Assembly (NCBI GenBank): GCA_029204225.1
Contig: CM055106.1
Location: 41,308,368 to 41,372,367, forward strand
DNA: 64,000 nt
Direction of reading: 5' to 3'
Source: Diphasiastrum complanatum
Lineage: Eukaryota; Streptophyta; Lycopodiopsida; Lycopodiales; Lycopodiaceae
Positions 11,279-22,300 of this stretch are shown here, one piece after another; within the stretch, counting starts at the first letter, position 1, and each line of letters begins with the position of its first letter. A program made the translations under genes and the position numbers. The notes under the pieces are model-generated. The model saw nothing but the letters and a program-made list of their open reading frames with translations. It was not told the DNA's origin and did not search any database.

Positions 11279-11979
11279 TGTGAAAGTACTATACTTTAGG
11301 ACCATAAATGGATCTACAAAAGATCCACAAGAGTGATTGGATGCTTGCTTAACAATCTATCAAAAAACTAGTCATCAAAAAGTTGATCTAGATTGGCGAT
11401 TTGACAAACAACAAGCATTAACAATCAAAAGCATTGATCAACATTGAAATCCGAGCCCACACGTGTGTACTACAGGCTATAGTACGGCCTTCAACCTAAG
11501 AAACAAGTAGAAACTGATTTGGTTTCATTTGGATCACAAGAACTCAATGTACATAGTGAACTAGCTTGAGATTGCCAATGAGCTCCAAAAATTTGCTATC
11601 TTCTCACTATGGGAGCTTGGAATACATAGCAAATTCGACTTCCTTCTTGAAGTTAGGTGGATTTCCAGCATACAACAAGGAAGTTAACTCACCCTTCTTG
11701 CCCTAAAATGAAACCCTAGCCTAGATCCTAGAGTTATGCTTGGTAGGTAGCTAGTTGGTCAAATTTTCACCTTAAACTTAGGTGTAGGTCCTATAAAGTA
11801 GGGATGACCACCAAATAGACATGACCAACTCTCTTGACTTGACCTAACCTACATTAGGATGGGTTTCCCATGTGGCATCATGGCCTCACATGTGTGAGAC
11901 CCACTTGTGTACACAATTTACACTATTCTACATGGTTTTTGATCAAGCTAGATTTGCCAATTTTTGGCAATTCTTCACA
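11279..11979 (-). repeat. LTR (3' LTR in element sense), 701 bp
   Basis: Starts TGTGAAAGTACTATAC and ends GGCAATTCTTCACA. It is nearly collinear with 15135-15826, differing by small substitutions and a few short indels (for example around 11610-11640). Confidence 0.9.
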
Positions 11980-11989
11980 CTCCTCCTCT
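11980..11989 (-). other. Polypurine tract
   Basis: Minus-strand AGAGGAGGAG abuts the LTR at 11979, in the position expected for plus-strand priming. Confidence 0.8.
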
Positions 11990-11992
11990 AAT

Positions 11993-12476
11993 TTAGCTTG
12001 ATCTATCTACAACTCTCTTGCTAGATGAATGAATGCTTTTAGAAGTGTCTAATAATCCAGCTACAAACAAGAAACTTTTGAGACTCCAATAGAGAATGAT
12101 GTCCATGAAGGATCTTTCACCACCTCTTAGAGGATCCCTTACAAGATGTTCCATAAATGTGTCTATATACATGTAGCACATTTCAAAACTAAACATCATG
12201 CCAAGCCATGGATTCCGAGACATTCTGTGCACTTGAAGATACACCAATTAAAATATTAAGTGCATAAATAATGTTTCCAAAGACAACTTGCCTTGCTTGA
12301 TTCATATGATTGAGCCTTGATGGCTCCATCTTGATACTCAAGATTCTTCTTGGAGTCCTCGGGTCTTGAGTTTGATCCTCCACTTGACTTGACTCCAAAA
12401 CATCAATGAATTGAATAAGGTGTTGATCCAAAGGTGCTTCTTCAAGTTTACAAATCTTCCACTCTTGAAAGATCAC
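11993..12476 (-). pseudogene. Scrambled pol remnant of the copia-type element
   Basis: Two minus-strand frames (12476-12189 and 12247-11993) carry only a faint pol trace. The second frame contains VRDPLRGGERSFMDIILYW, which resembles the block between the end of copia reverse transcriptase and RNase H (usually K-G-D-E-R-S-F-E-D-I-T-x-Y-R-S-L). No YVDD motif, RNase H acidic residues or integrase core is present. Confidence 0.5.
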
Positions 12477-12538
12477 ATTTCCACCATTGACAAATTCTTT
12501 GTTGAAAAAAAGTAGATTTTACAATCTCTACTTGAATA

Positions 12539-13468
12539 TCAAAACACTACCATTACTCCTATCATTGAAATATGATAATCTTTAGTCCTTACATTGGAAT
12601 GATCATGCACAAAGCATGTGGACACAAAGATTTCCAAAGCAAATGATGTTTCATCTTTTATGACTCTATTCAAACTATTACAAAAATAGCTATCCAATGA
12701 AATTGCTTTATCAACAACAAATGTAGATTTCAAAGCATCCCATTTCATTGTCTTGTCATACAAAGTAATAAACACCATGACTCTTAAAGGTAAGAAACAA
12801 GTCACCTCATGTCTACTAATACTTACCAAAAAGTATTCAAAGATAGTAGACTCTCCAATGCTCACCACCCTTGCAAAATGCACATTTGAATGGACAATTT
12901 GCATGCAATTTGATGACTCGGCCATTGTCATTGAGGACTCCCTTGGAACTCTCATGATTTGAGGCTGATCCTCAAGATCTTCCTCCTTTTGATGCTCCTC
13001 CTCAATGCAAGCAACATCACACTTTGCCAAGATCTCCTCCTTTGCCAAGCTCATTCTTTCAAAAGAAACACTAGCCTCCAACTTATACAATCTTCCATGT
13101 TTAAATCCCTTTGCAATGCAAACATCATTTTTTAAGATGAAGAAAACACCGTGCTTAAAGTGGACATCCAAACCACTTTCTAAGAGTAGACCAACACTAA
13201 GCATATTCTTGGTGATTGATGGTACATAAAGGACATTTTCTAGATCCATGCATTTTGAGGATTCTAGACACAAAGAGATGGTGCCAACACCATCTATCCT
13301 ACACTCTTCATCATTTGCAGTAAAGACAAACTTTTTAGCATCATTGAATGAGTGTAAGGTTGAGAAAAACTTCTTTTGACAAGACATGTGGGAGCTAGCC
13401 CCACTGTCGATCCACCAATTGTCTCTTGAATTGCTATTGCTTGTTGGTGAGGATGTAGATGCCATCAA
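12539..13468 (-). CDS. Protease and truncated integrase region of copia-type element
   Basis: A 309-residue minus-strand frame. Near its start it has the retroviral-type aspartic protease motif WWIDSGASSHM, followed by NVLYVPSITKNMLSVGLLLE, typical of the copia protease/GAG-pre-integrase region. The LYKLEASVS stretch precedes a highly altered integrase start (HSNVHFARVVSI) with none of the D-D-E core residues in place. Immediately upstream (larger coordinates) the gag frame ends in a glycine run, one frame apart. It belongs to a non-autonomous element, so it is probably not a working polyprotein beyond the protease. Confidence 0.75.
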   Translation of the reverse strand: MMASTSSPTSNSNSRDNWWIDSGASSHMSCQKKFFSTLHSFNDAKKFVFTANDEECRIDGVGTISLCLESSKCMDLENVLYVPSITKNMLSVGLLLESGLDVHFKHGVFFILKNDVCIAKGFKHGRLYKLEASVSFERMSLAKEEILAKCDVACIEEEHQKEEDLEDQPQIMRVPRESSMTMAESSNCMQIVHSNVHFARVVSIGESTIFEYFLVSISRHEVTCFLPLRVMVFITLYDKTMKWDALKSTFVVDKAISLDSYFCNSLNRVIKDETSFALEIFVSTCFVHDHSNVRTKDYHISMIGVMVVF

Positions 13469-13481
13469 GAATACATCTACT

Positions 13482-14353
13482 TCATCCTCCTCCTCCTCCT
13501 TTGCAAGGTTTCCTTTTTGTGTCCTCCTCCACTTGTGCTCTTAGCCTCTTGTAGCATTCAGATGCATAATGCCCCTTCTTTCCACAAAAGAAGCATTTCT
13601 GCTTTGACTTGTCCTTTGAGGTTGATGCATCATCCTCTTCTTTGGCCTCCTTTGGATGTTTCTTCTTTCCATTGGTCTTCTTTTTGCCCTTGATTGAGAA
13701 ATTGGCTTTCTCATCACCATCCTGCAAAGACAAGGAACTCATCCTAGATTTTGCATGGAGCATCCTACACTCTTCAGCCACTAATACACTGTGAAGTTTT
13801 TCTATAGTTGGCAAAGTGTCTTGGATGGCAAAACTTTCGACCAAATTTGCAAAGTCATCTCCTAGACCATTAAGAACAATTTGTACAAGCTCTCCATCAT
13901 GAATCTTCTCTCCAATGGAAGCCAACTCCATATTTAGAGACTTGATTCTGAGTACATAATCATGTGCACTCTCCTCACTTCTCCTCATGCTTTGCAAAAT
14001 TTGATTTCTAAGCATAAGAACTCTAGAAGTGTTGCTAGACTCATAGATTGATTTTAAAGACTCCAAGCCTCTTTAGCACTAGTACAAGCTGATACTTTTC
14101 TCAACAAATCATTGCTCACATTCATCTTCACACAATGAAGTGCAAGCCTAGATCTCTTCTTGTATCTAGCTAACTCATGTGCACCTAGAGGTTCATCTTC
14201 ATCTTCAATCAAGAACTCATAAAGGTCTTGGAGCACCAAGAGTGACTCCATCCTAACCTTCCAAATAGCATAATTTGTAGAATTCAATCTCTCACTAGCT
14301 TCTAGAAGGTATGCTCCAGCAGATCCCATCTTACTAGTGACTTCTACAAACAA
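13482..14353 (-). pseudogene. Copia gag with CCHC knuckle, frameshifted
   Basis: Minus-strand gag in two pieces. 14353-14054 (MFVEVTSKMGSAGAYLLEAS to KEAWSL) covers the N-terminal matrix-like part with NYAIWKVRMESLL. 14066-13482 continues with LKSIYESSNTSR, the UBN2-like gag domain (VLNGLGDDFANLVESFA) and a zinc knuckle CFFCGKKGHYASEC (C-x2-C-x4-H-x4-C). A one-base shift near 14060 separates the pieces. The C-terminus ends in a GGGGG run coded by a (CCT)n tract. Gag would form the particle that packages element RNA. Confidence 0.85.
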
Positions 14354-14360
14354 GAAATAG

Positions 14361-14702
14361 ATTTGATTGACTTGAAACTCACAAAGGTCTCACACTTGCA
14401 GTGTTTCACTCAAATTTGATTTCTAATCCAACAAATGGACTTATAATCACAGTTCTATCACTCCCTCACAAAGCTGGAATGAAGATAAGATGAAGTGAAA
14501 ACTACTTTCAAACAAATCTTGCCAAGAAATGAATTTGATTGTTTCTAGAAACTCACTAAGGTCTCTCTCTTGTAGTTTTTCACTCAAATTAGATTTCTAA
14601 TCCAACAAATGGACTTATAATCTCAGTTCTAGCACTCCCTCACAAAGTTGGAATGAAGATAAGATGATGTGAAATCTACTTACAATCAAATCTTGCCAAT
14701 TT
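14361..14702. repeat. Tandem duplication in the element leader (2 x ~171 bp)
   Basis: Two diverged copies (about 14361-14531 and 14532-14702) share blocks such as CTAATCCAACAAATGGACTT and CACTCCCTCACAAAG. They lie between the primer-binding site and the gag start, the untranslated leader that may hold packaging signals. Confidence 0.8.
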
Positions 14703-15120
14703 TGGCTATTTTTGGACAAAAAAATGACTTAATCTCTTTCTTCCTTCTTGGTGTACTTTCAAGACCTGTTTTTAACCTTGATAGGACTTGAACTCAGCCT
14801 AGATTAATTAGATTCCATGAAACAAATTCAAATCTAATCAATGGCAAATGATCTTGGTAGATTATCCTAGGATCCCCACCAAAAATTACACCAACATCTC
14901 ACAAACTGAATTTTTTTGGATCAAATGAATACGATGCATTAAATGCAGGTTCAGAGGTGCCCACACATGTGGACAGTACAGATTTGGACCCCTACCAAGT
15001 TTGGGATCAAATCTCCTCACCAAAATCAAGATTCTAGCTTGCCCTCTCAATACTAGCTTTTAGCACCAAAACTTGCTAAAAATGGATTTGCATTAGATCA
15101 ATGGCTTATGCTCTTGTACT

Positions 15121-15134
15121 TGGCTCTGATACCA
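15121..15134 (-). other. Primer-binding site, initiator Met tRNA type
   Basis: Minus-strand TGGTATCAGAGCCA directly abuts the LTR at 15135. This matches the usual copia primer-binding site complementary to the 3' end of tRNA-iMet. Confidence 0.9.
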
Positions 15135-15826
15135 TGTGAAAGTACTGTACTTTAGGACCATAAATGGATCTACAAAAGATCCACAAGAGTGATTGGATGC
15201 TTTCTTAACAATCTATCAAAAAACTAGTCATCAAAAAGTTGATCTAGATTGGCAATTTGACAAACAACAAGCATTAACAATCAAAAGCTTTGATCAACAT
15301 TGAAATTCGAGACCACACATGTGTACTACAGGCTGTAGTACGGCCTTCAACCTGAGAAACAAGTAGAAATCGATTTGGTTTCATTTATATCACAAAAACT
15401 CAATGTACATAGTGAACTAGCTTGAGATTGCCAATGAGCTCCAAAAATTCTATCTTCTCACTAAGGGAGCTTGGATGCTATTCGACTTCCTTATTCAAGT
15501 TAGGTGGATTTCCAGCATGTAATAAGGAAGTTAACTCACCCTTCTTGCCCTAAAATGAAACCCTAGCCTAGATCCTAGAGTTATGCTTGGTAGGTAGCTA
15601 GTTGGTCAAATTTTCACCTTAAACTTAGGTGTAGGTCCTATAAAGTAGGGATGACCACCAAATAGACATGACCAACTCTCTTGACTTGACCTAACCTACA
15701 TTAGGATGGGTTTCCCATGTGGCATCATGGCCTCACATGTGCGAGACCCACTTGTGTACACAATTTACACTATTCTACATGGTTTTTGATCAAGCTAGAT
15801 TTGCCAATTTTTGGCAATTCTTCACA
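15135..15826 (-). repeat. LTR (5' LTR in element sense), 692 bp
   Basis: Starts TGTGAAAGTACTGTAC and ends GGCAATTCTTCACA. It is followed by the second AATTT target duplication. Confidence 0.9.
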
Positions 15827-16145
15827 AATTTGGAGGCTATTGTTCATTTTGTAATTTTAAATTTTAAGATATCTTGAAGCTTCTCTTTGAGAGCTTTCTT
15901 GATGGAGAAAGTGGTTTATGTGCCTAAAATCACATGAGAGCTATGATCATGCTCTAGAATCAGGCCCCTATCTTGTGAATGATCAATAATCATGAATAAT
16001 GATACCTTACTTTGCCTATTTTGGTGAATTTTTGTTACTTTTAGATATCTTCTTGATTTTTGACTAGTTTTCTTGATCTCTTGCATTTCCATTGTAATTT
16101 GATGTAAATGAATGGATTAGATGTTTAAATGCTCAGGTTGGCACA
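15827..16145 (+). repeat. Gypsy-type LTR, right part
   Basis: This continues the LTR cut at 11278, starting with the duplicated AATTT and reading on through GGAGGCTATTGTTCATTTTG. The right boundary is not certain because the next element begins at 16146. The region has no coding frame. Confidence 0.5.
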
Positions 16146-16454
16146 TGACAGTCGAGTAGCCACACGAAGGAAAATTAGCTTGTACAGAGTTATCTATAGT
16201 ACTTGCTATACTTGGGGGCATGTCCCATTTTGTCGGTCGAATTTGACCATACTGGACATGGACCTTAGTTTGACAGGTGGTAGGCCAATGTTAGGACACC
16301 TGTCTTTTCATGTAGTTTGTGAATACTCTATATGTACAATGTTTTCTTGTAATCTAATAACTTTTGTTGTGCCATCTATGAGAGCTTGTGAGGAGTGGCC
16401 ATGGTGATTGTGTGTTGTGATCTGCATACTGCACTAGATTCTATCAGAATTTCA
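16146..16454 (+). repeat. 5' LTR, 309 bp
   Basis: Shares long blocks with 18061-18371, including ACTTGCTATACTTGGGGGCA, TTAGGACACCTG and TCTATGAGAGCTTGTGAGGA. Confidence 0.85.
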
Positions 16455-16457
16455 ACT

Positions 16458-16470
16458 TGGTATTAGAGCG
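16458..16470 (+). other. Primer-binding site
   Basis: TGGTATTAGAGCG lies three bases after the LTR. It differs by one base over the first ten from the standard tRNA-iMet site TGGTATCAGAGC. Confidence 0.7.
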
Positions 16471-18060
16471 TCAAGGTAATGCAAGAATGCATGATCCGGT
16501 GAAGCTATGGGATAGCATCTTTCACCAGGAGAAATAGCACTCAGAGTGTCTCAAGAGAGAGAACTCCATACAGGGTATCGGCAGTCCGGATGACAAGAGA
16601 CAACAAAGTTCCTTCGATCAGAGATTTGGGGAAGATCAGAACGATCATCGTAGGTGGATTCCGAGGAGAATTCATGGAAAATTGCTCATAAATGACTTCA
16701 AATGGTTTTTGTGGAAAGCTGGCCAGAAATTTGCTGGGCGGAGTGGATCCAAAGGTAGAGTAGGGAAGTAGCATCTCAGGGCTGAGAGAATTTTGAAATC
16801 CATCTACAGTGTGAAGAGAAAGAAGCAGTTCGGGGAACTAGCTACGGTGGTCTAGTTTTCAAAAAAATCAAAAAACCACAGATCTTTCTCTACAATTGAT
16901 GGAATTGGGCACTGTAAATTACTACCCAGGAAGGTTCTACTGAGGCCAAGCTATTACTAGAAGGATGGAGTCAACCATGAATCATGTCAAGAGCAATTGT
17001 CTTTCTCTCAGGCTATGGAAGGAAAAAGCCTGCTGGGGTTTACAGTCTGAAAACCGAAGAGTTATCTCAACAAGAAACCTTTTGTGGACCTGTAACTAGT
17101 TGAAGATGGGCGTTTTTGGAGGGCGACCTCAGTCGAGTGAAGTGCTGCAAGATGAATCCCAGAACAAGTATGAGAAAGGCTCAAGAAAATTGCATTCTTG
17201 ACAGCTAGAGTTGCTATTGATAAGGTCATGGATTTTTCTCCTTGTCAGTGTGGATCAATGGTGGAGAGCAACTTGATGTGGACCATCAAATTGAGGATAA
17301 CCACTGGATGGGCTTGAAAGAGGCCCATGAAGGCGGGGCCAGTCCTTGGCATTGGCATCAATGGGAAGACATCTACCATCATGGGCGTGGATAAGCTATC
17401 TATAGCTTTCATGCATTTGGCTGTATTTGCAAGAGTCTAGGCTTGGCACAGGTGTTGGAATTTCCATGGTGCAGGTGAGATCATGGGGAAGCCTAGAGGG
17501 AGTCACTCAGAGCCATATTCCTCAGTACGATCAAGGAGATAGTGGTCTCAAGATTCCTTGAGCGGCGACTCAGGGTCAAGCTTGCATTGGCATGGTGTTG
17601 GGTGGCACATAGCCAGGGAGAGCGAGCAGATGCTAGGAGCCAAGTGGAGCAGGTGATGCTTTGGAGTTCGGCTTGTCTAGCAGGATGGTGACCAGGATGG
17701 AAGACATCAAGTGAACATAGTATGTGGATGACAAATCCATTAGGGTGGCACTCAGGGAGATGCTACAGTTTCTCAGGTATGATACGTCATTGTATGCATA
17801 GTGGATGTTCTTCAGCTGGTGCATCAGGTGTGGTGACCTAGGGATGGGTCAAGCCTACTTAGAGGTAGGTGGCATGGAGTGTACCTGGGGCGATATACAT
17901 ATCCTGAGGGAATGGAGTGCATTATGGGGTGATGTAGATGCATCACGCCCATGGTTGTGAGCTGACAGAGATGGAGATGGTTGCCCAGGGAGTGACAGCT
18001 GATACTTTGGCAAGTAATCAAGTGAGCTGCATGGTTATATACACAGTTGTCTCCATATGG

Positions 18061-18371
18061 TGTCAGCCGAGTAGCCACACAAAGGAGAAATTAGCCTGTA
18101 CAGAGTTATTTATAGTACTTGCTATACTTGGGGGCATGTCCCAAGTTTGCTGGTCGAATTTGGCCATACTGGGCCCGGACCTTAGTTTGATAGGTGGTAG
18201 GCCAATTTTAGGACACCTGCCTTTTCATGCAGTTTGTGAATACTCTATATGTATAGTATTTCTTTGTATTCTAATAACTTTTGTTGTGCCATCTATGAGA
18301 GCTTGTGAGGAGTGGCTATGATGATTGTGTGATGTGATCTTCATACTGCACTAGATTCTATCGGAATTTCA
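18061..18371 (+). repeat. 3' LTR, 311 bp
   Basis: Collinear with 16146-16454 with scattered substitutions. It ends GGAATTTCA and directly abuts the CACTA transposase relic. Confidence 0.85.
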
Positions 18372-18379
18372 ACTATGAG

Positions 18380-19690
18380 ATCATCATGAAATTACAAGAT
18401 ATGTTATAAAATGTAATCCACAATGTCAAGGTGGAAGCAACGTCAAAAAATATGCCATGCCAACTTGTAAAAATTTATTCTAGTCATGAGACTTTAGTCC
18501 ACTTAGCTTGTTGCCCCTTGTGAAGACATCCTTTAGGCATCGCATATGTCCTATTGGAGTTCAAAATGAGGCTATGACCTTCTGTACAATTGTCTCTTTT
18601 CTCCTCGAGAAGATCCATGGGGCCTTTGGGAGGACAATTGAAGTCCCCACCGTTTGTGGCCATAAATCGGCCATATTTTCCACCTATTTTAAGTCATCTC
18701 GTGCGTCTTTTTTTATCTTTCGACCAGGTCACATGCTCCCAAATCGTGCTCCCGACATTCTTGAATATGTGCATTGGGTCCAAAAGATGGTTTATCAATA
18801 ATTCCCCCCAATATGGGAGTTAATGAAATATTGATAACCTCTTCATGCCAAGAGAGAGTTGCCCTAGATCTTGATTGGATTCCCAAATTTGAAGCCAATC
18901 AACAATATCAACAAACAAGCACACACATTTAATGTAGATTATCATCAAAAGAAATGCAAAGAGATTAACTATAAAATAGATAAATGACATGTACATTAAT
19001 TGGCCCAAATATGTATTGCCTTCATGGAATGAGGACAACAAGCCCATCACGCATAGTGATCGGGTGGAAGGTATCGAGTGTGGCCCTCATAAACCATCTT
19101 TCGTAGATGTTGTGAGTGACGTGTTTGCAGATACTCACCACAAACGGGGCATGCATTGTAGCCACTAGTTTGGAGCCCTACAGTGAGACAAAACAACCAA
19201 CTTAATTGTGAGTCTAATGTTCAATTCGAAATTTTTATTGTGAATACACATAAAATTTAAGATAATACCATGAATTGAACCAATAGCAAGGATATCTCAC
19301 CTACACATTTCTCATATCCAGGAAAGTCGTGCATCGTCCACATCAAGATCCCATTTACCACAAAATCTCTTTGTCTCAATGGTCTTGATATATTGCTCAT
19401 TTGAACTCCTTGCCATAGAATCTTTAGCTCATCTATCAAGGGAGCCATATTCATGTCCATACTTTTTTTTCTTGTATTTTTCCGGGGTAAGAAGGACAAG
19501 CATTAGGTGTCCCTTCTTGATACTTAGCCAAGGGGGGATGTTGTAATTTATAAGGACAATTGACCAAGTGGACCATGATGTGGAGCACAAATCAAAAAGA
19601 TTCACACCATCCATCGGCCAACCCCAAATGCAAATGGCGAGGCTCATCCCTTAATTCATGCCAAGTAGCATCCACGTGCTTCCATGATGG
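18380..19690 (-). pseudogene. CACTA (En/Spm-like) TNP2 transposase relic
   Basis: Conceptual minus-strand translation, with frameshifts and stops, shows Transposase_21-type blocks in the expected order. These are DGVNLFDLCSTSWSTWSIVL and NYNIPPWLSIKKG (19650-19500), LIDELKILWQGVQ and LMWTMHDFPGYEKC (19450-19310), ACPVCGEYLQTRHSQ and RYLPPDHYA (19170-19070), and SGLKSHD near 18490. TNP2 cuts and moves CACTA transposons. Several stops, a frameshift near 19460 and truncation at the LTR element on the left make it inactive. Terminal CACTA repeats were not found. Confidence 0.8.
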
Positions 19691-20619
19691 ACAATGGGCA
19701 GAGATCCGCATAGTATCGTCCGATGAAAGATCCCTTGAAAAATTACTATCTTGCAAAATCACTACTTTTGAAAAAAGTCAAATGTCAGAATTTTGAGTAG
19801 TTGGACGCCCAAAAATAGTAGTTGGATGCCAATTACATCGATGTTTGGATACTTATATAATCCTTTTAACCAGATAAGTATAATTTAGCAGATAAAAATA
19901 GTGTCGTTCAATGCACTATTCTTTAACAAGGCATGGAAATATAACAACCAGAAATCTTTGACAATTGTGTGATTTTAGAATGCAACAACTTTGACGTGAT
20001 TTAAGCCTTTAGTGAAGGCCTCAGAATACGCCTCAGAACAAACCACGGAATATTGAATCTAATTTAGTCAAGGCCTTGAGATAGACCTCAAAATACTGCT
20101 AATTTGAGGAATATACTAAGGCTTAGATAGATTCTTGCAAATTTCAAAATTGTTGACCATTGCTGCGACATTTTCAAAAAAGAAAGAGGAGTGGGTGATG
20201 GTAACAAGGGACGCACCTGTCGCCTTTGTTTGTTGATCATTCCTCATCCATTTTATCCTCTTCACTTTCCTTATTTTCCTCACATTTGAATGCTCCTCTT
20301 GCTCTTGCTTCTCTTGCTCTTGCTCTTTGCTTCCTCCTCTTGCTCCTCTTGCACTTTGCTTCTTCCTCTTGCACTTCATCTTTACTTACTCCTTGCAAAA
20401 TCAAAAGTGGTGAGCTCAAGAAAAAAGAAAAGCTGAAGGATGGAGGTTTTTTGAGTATTGGATGTAAGGTAATCTCTCTCTCTCTATCTCTTTTTCTGCT
20501 CTCTTTTTTTCTTATATCATAGTCTCCATCTCAATGCGACTGCAGTTTGGTTTTATTGACTTCACATTTTTTTATGCAGGTTTCTTTTGAGACAAAGGAG
20601 GTGGCAGATCCACAAACAT
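19691..20619. other. No gene; low-complexity CT-rich stretch
   Basis: AT-rich flank with a TCTTGCTCT-rich tract at 20240-20380 and a short CT run at 20470-20490. The long frames on both strands here are products of low complexity. Confidence 0.5.
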
Positions 20620-22300
20620 TTTTGAAGGTAACAGAAAGTTCGGAAAGGCCGTCGGAATAGGCAGATCTGCATGATTTGCTATTTCAATGGCTATATTCCA
20701 ATGTCTTATTTTCTATTAGGGTGCTGTAGATCTAGATGAGGGTGTTGGATGAGGGTACTATAGATCTAGATGAGAGTGCTGGATGAGGGTACTATAGATC
20801 CAGAGCTTTTTTGTTGTAAGTCCAGATTTACAGATGGTCAGAATTTCCATCGGAATAGGCAAATTTGTGAGGTTTATTAAAGCAGCACCTATTCCGATGG
20901 GTATTCCGATGTCAGATCTTCTATTCATCTATTGTATATCCAGTTTTTGGGTGCAGATACAGATTTGCATATGGATATTTGTTGTTCTCTATGTAAATTT
21001 ATTTTCTCTAGTTATATACTTAACAAACTTCAATACTGATTTTTGTTTTGCAGGTTTCATTGTTGATTTCTGGGCCAATCAACATCAGAGCAATTGAGGC
21101 ACGCACATTCTGTAGCAGATCCCAGTTACTGACAAGGTCAGAATGGAGGTCATAATACATGAGCTGATTTGAATAGTATATTAGTGTCTATTCCAACGTT
21201 TGTTGCGACCTCCCCTTGGATTTTTTTTGAGCTTTCAAATGACAGATCTGTGAATTTTATGATATATTTGTAAAGCTTAGGTGTCTTTTTCAACAGAATC
21301 TTCAATTGTGATGAGTAGTTCCATGTTTTTTCCATGAGGCAATAGTTGTATGAGTGTTTGTTATGGTTTTGTTTTGCATGTTTGTATGTCGATTTTTTGG
21401 CTCAAACACCATCCAAGTAGCTGACTAACACAATCAGTAGTAGATCCAGGTACTTGTACAGTTTTGTAGCAGTTTGTCTCCTATTTTTTGTTGTAGATCC
21501 CATTTTGTAGTGTAGGACTACATTTAATTTAATTTACATTAGAATTTATGAAAATAGATCTACACATTTTAGAAACAAATCTCTACTTTTAGTAATAAAT
21601 CTGTTGATAATGAGTAATCTATCAGCTGGGGTGGAAATCAGTGGAGGTTGGAACATACCTCGGAATATGCGGATCTGTTTAAGGCAGTATACCATCACTT
21701 ATTCCAAGGTGCATTTCGACCTCTGCTCATAAGTTTTTATCTAAATGTTTGACTCATATTATTTGTTGTAGATCCACATTTTGTAGTGGAGGACTACATT
21801 CAATTTTATTTACATTAGGATTTATGAAAATATATCTACACATTTTAAAAACAAATCTCTACTTTTATTGATAAATCTGTTGATAATGGGTAATCTATCA
21901 GCTGGGGTGAAAATCAGTGGAGGTTGGAACAGACCTCGAAATATGTGGATCTATTTAGGATAATATACCAGTACTTATTCTGAGGTGTATTCCGACCTCT
22001 GCTCATAAGTTTCTACATAAATGCTTGTCTCATGTTATTTGTTGTAAATTCACATCTTGTAGTGTAGGACTAAATTCAATTTTATTTACATTAGGATTTG
22101 TGAAAATAGATCTACACATTTTAGAAATAAATCTCTACTTTTATTGATAAATATGTTGATAATGGGTAGATCTATCAGCTGGGGTTGGAATCAATGGAGG
22201 TCGGAATAAACCTCAGAAAATGTGGATCTGTTTAAGGTAGTATACCATCACTTATTCCGAGGAGCATTCCGACCTTTGCTCATAAGTTTTTACATTTCAA
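20620..22300. repeat. Repeat field with periodic inverted-repeat hairpins
   Basis: At 21494-22300 three diverged tandem units of about 275 bp start near 21494, 21767 and 22044 with GTAGATCCAYATTTTGTAGTG. Each contains arms of about 24 bases that can pair, at 21641-21669/21700-21725, 21918-21942/21977-22000 and 22195-22219/22253-22276. They read GGAGGTYGGAAYA-ACCTC against GAGGTGYATTCCGACCTC. Related single arms (GGAATAGGCARATYTG with TATTCCGATG) occur at about 20640-20700, 20830-20920 and 21130-21215. No coding frame fits. Confidence 0.75.

Larger units (their letters stand above)
11279..15826 (-). mobile_element. Complete non-autonomous copia-type element
   Basis: The element has LTRs of 701 and 692 bp that begin TGTGAA and end TTCACA, a 5-bp target duplication AATTT, a primer-binding site, a polypurine tract and minus-strand gag and protease. 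The 4.55-kb length and the coding content show that most of integrase and reverse transcriptase is gone. Only a short C-terminal reverse transcriptase-like scrap remains (VRDPLRGGERSFMDI near 12150). It has transposed as an intact unit, presumably using enzymes supplied by relatives. It sits inside a gypsy-type LTR. Confidence 0.9.
16146..18371 (+). mobile_element. Short LTR element without recognisable coding
   Basis: Two LTRs (16146-16454 and 18061-18371) start TGACAG/TGTCAG and end GAATTTCA. The left one is followed by a tRNA-iMet-like primer-binding site. The 1.6-kb interior is GC-richer than its surroundings and has no long frame or clear gag/pol motif, although it reads like decayed sequence. 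It may be a LARD/TRIM-like or deleted copia element. No exact target duplication is visible (GCACA on the left, ACTAT on the right). Confidence 0.7.
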
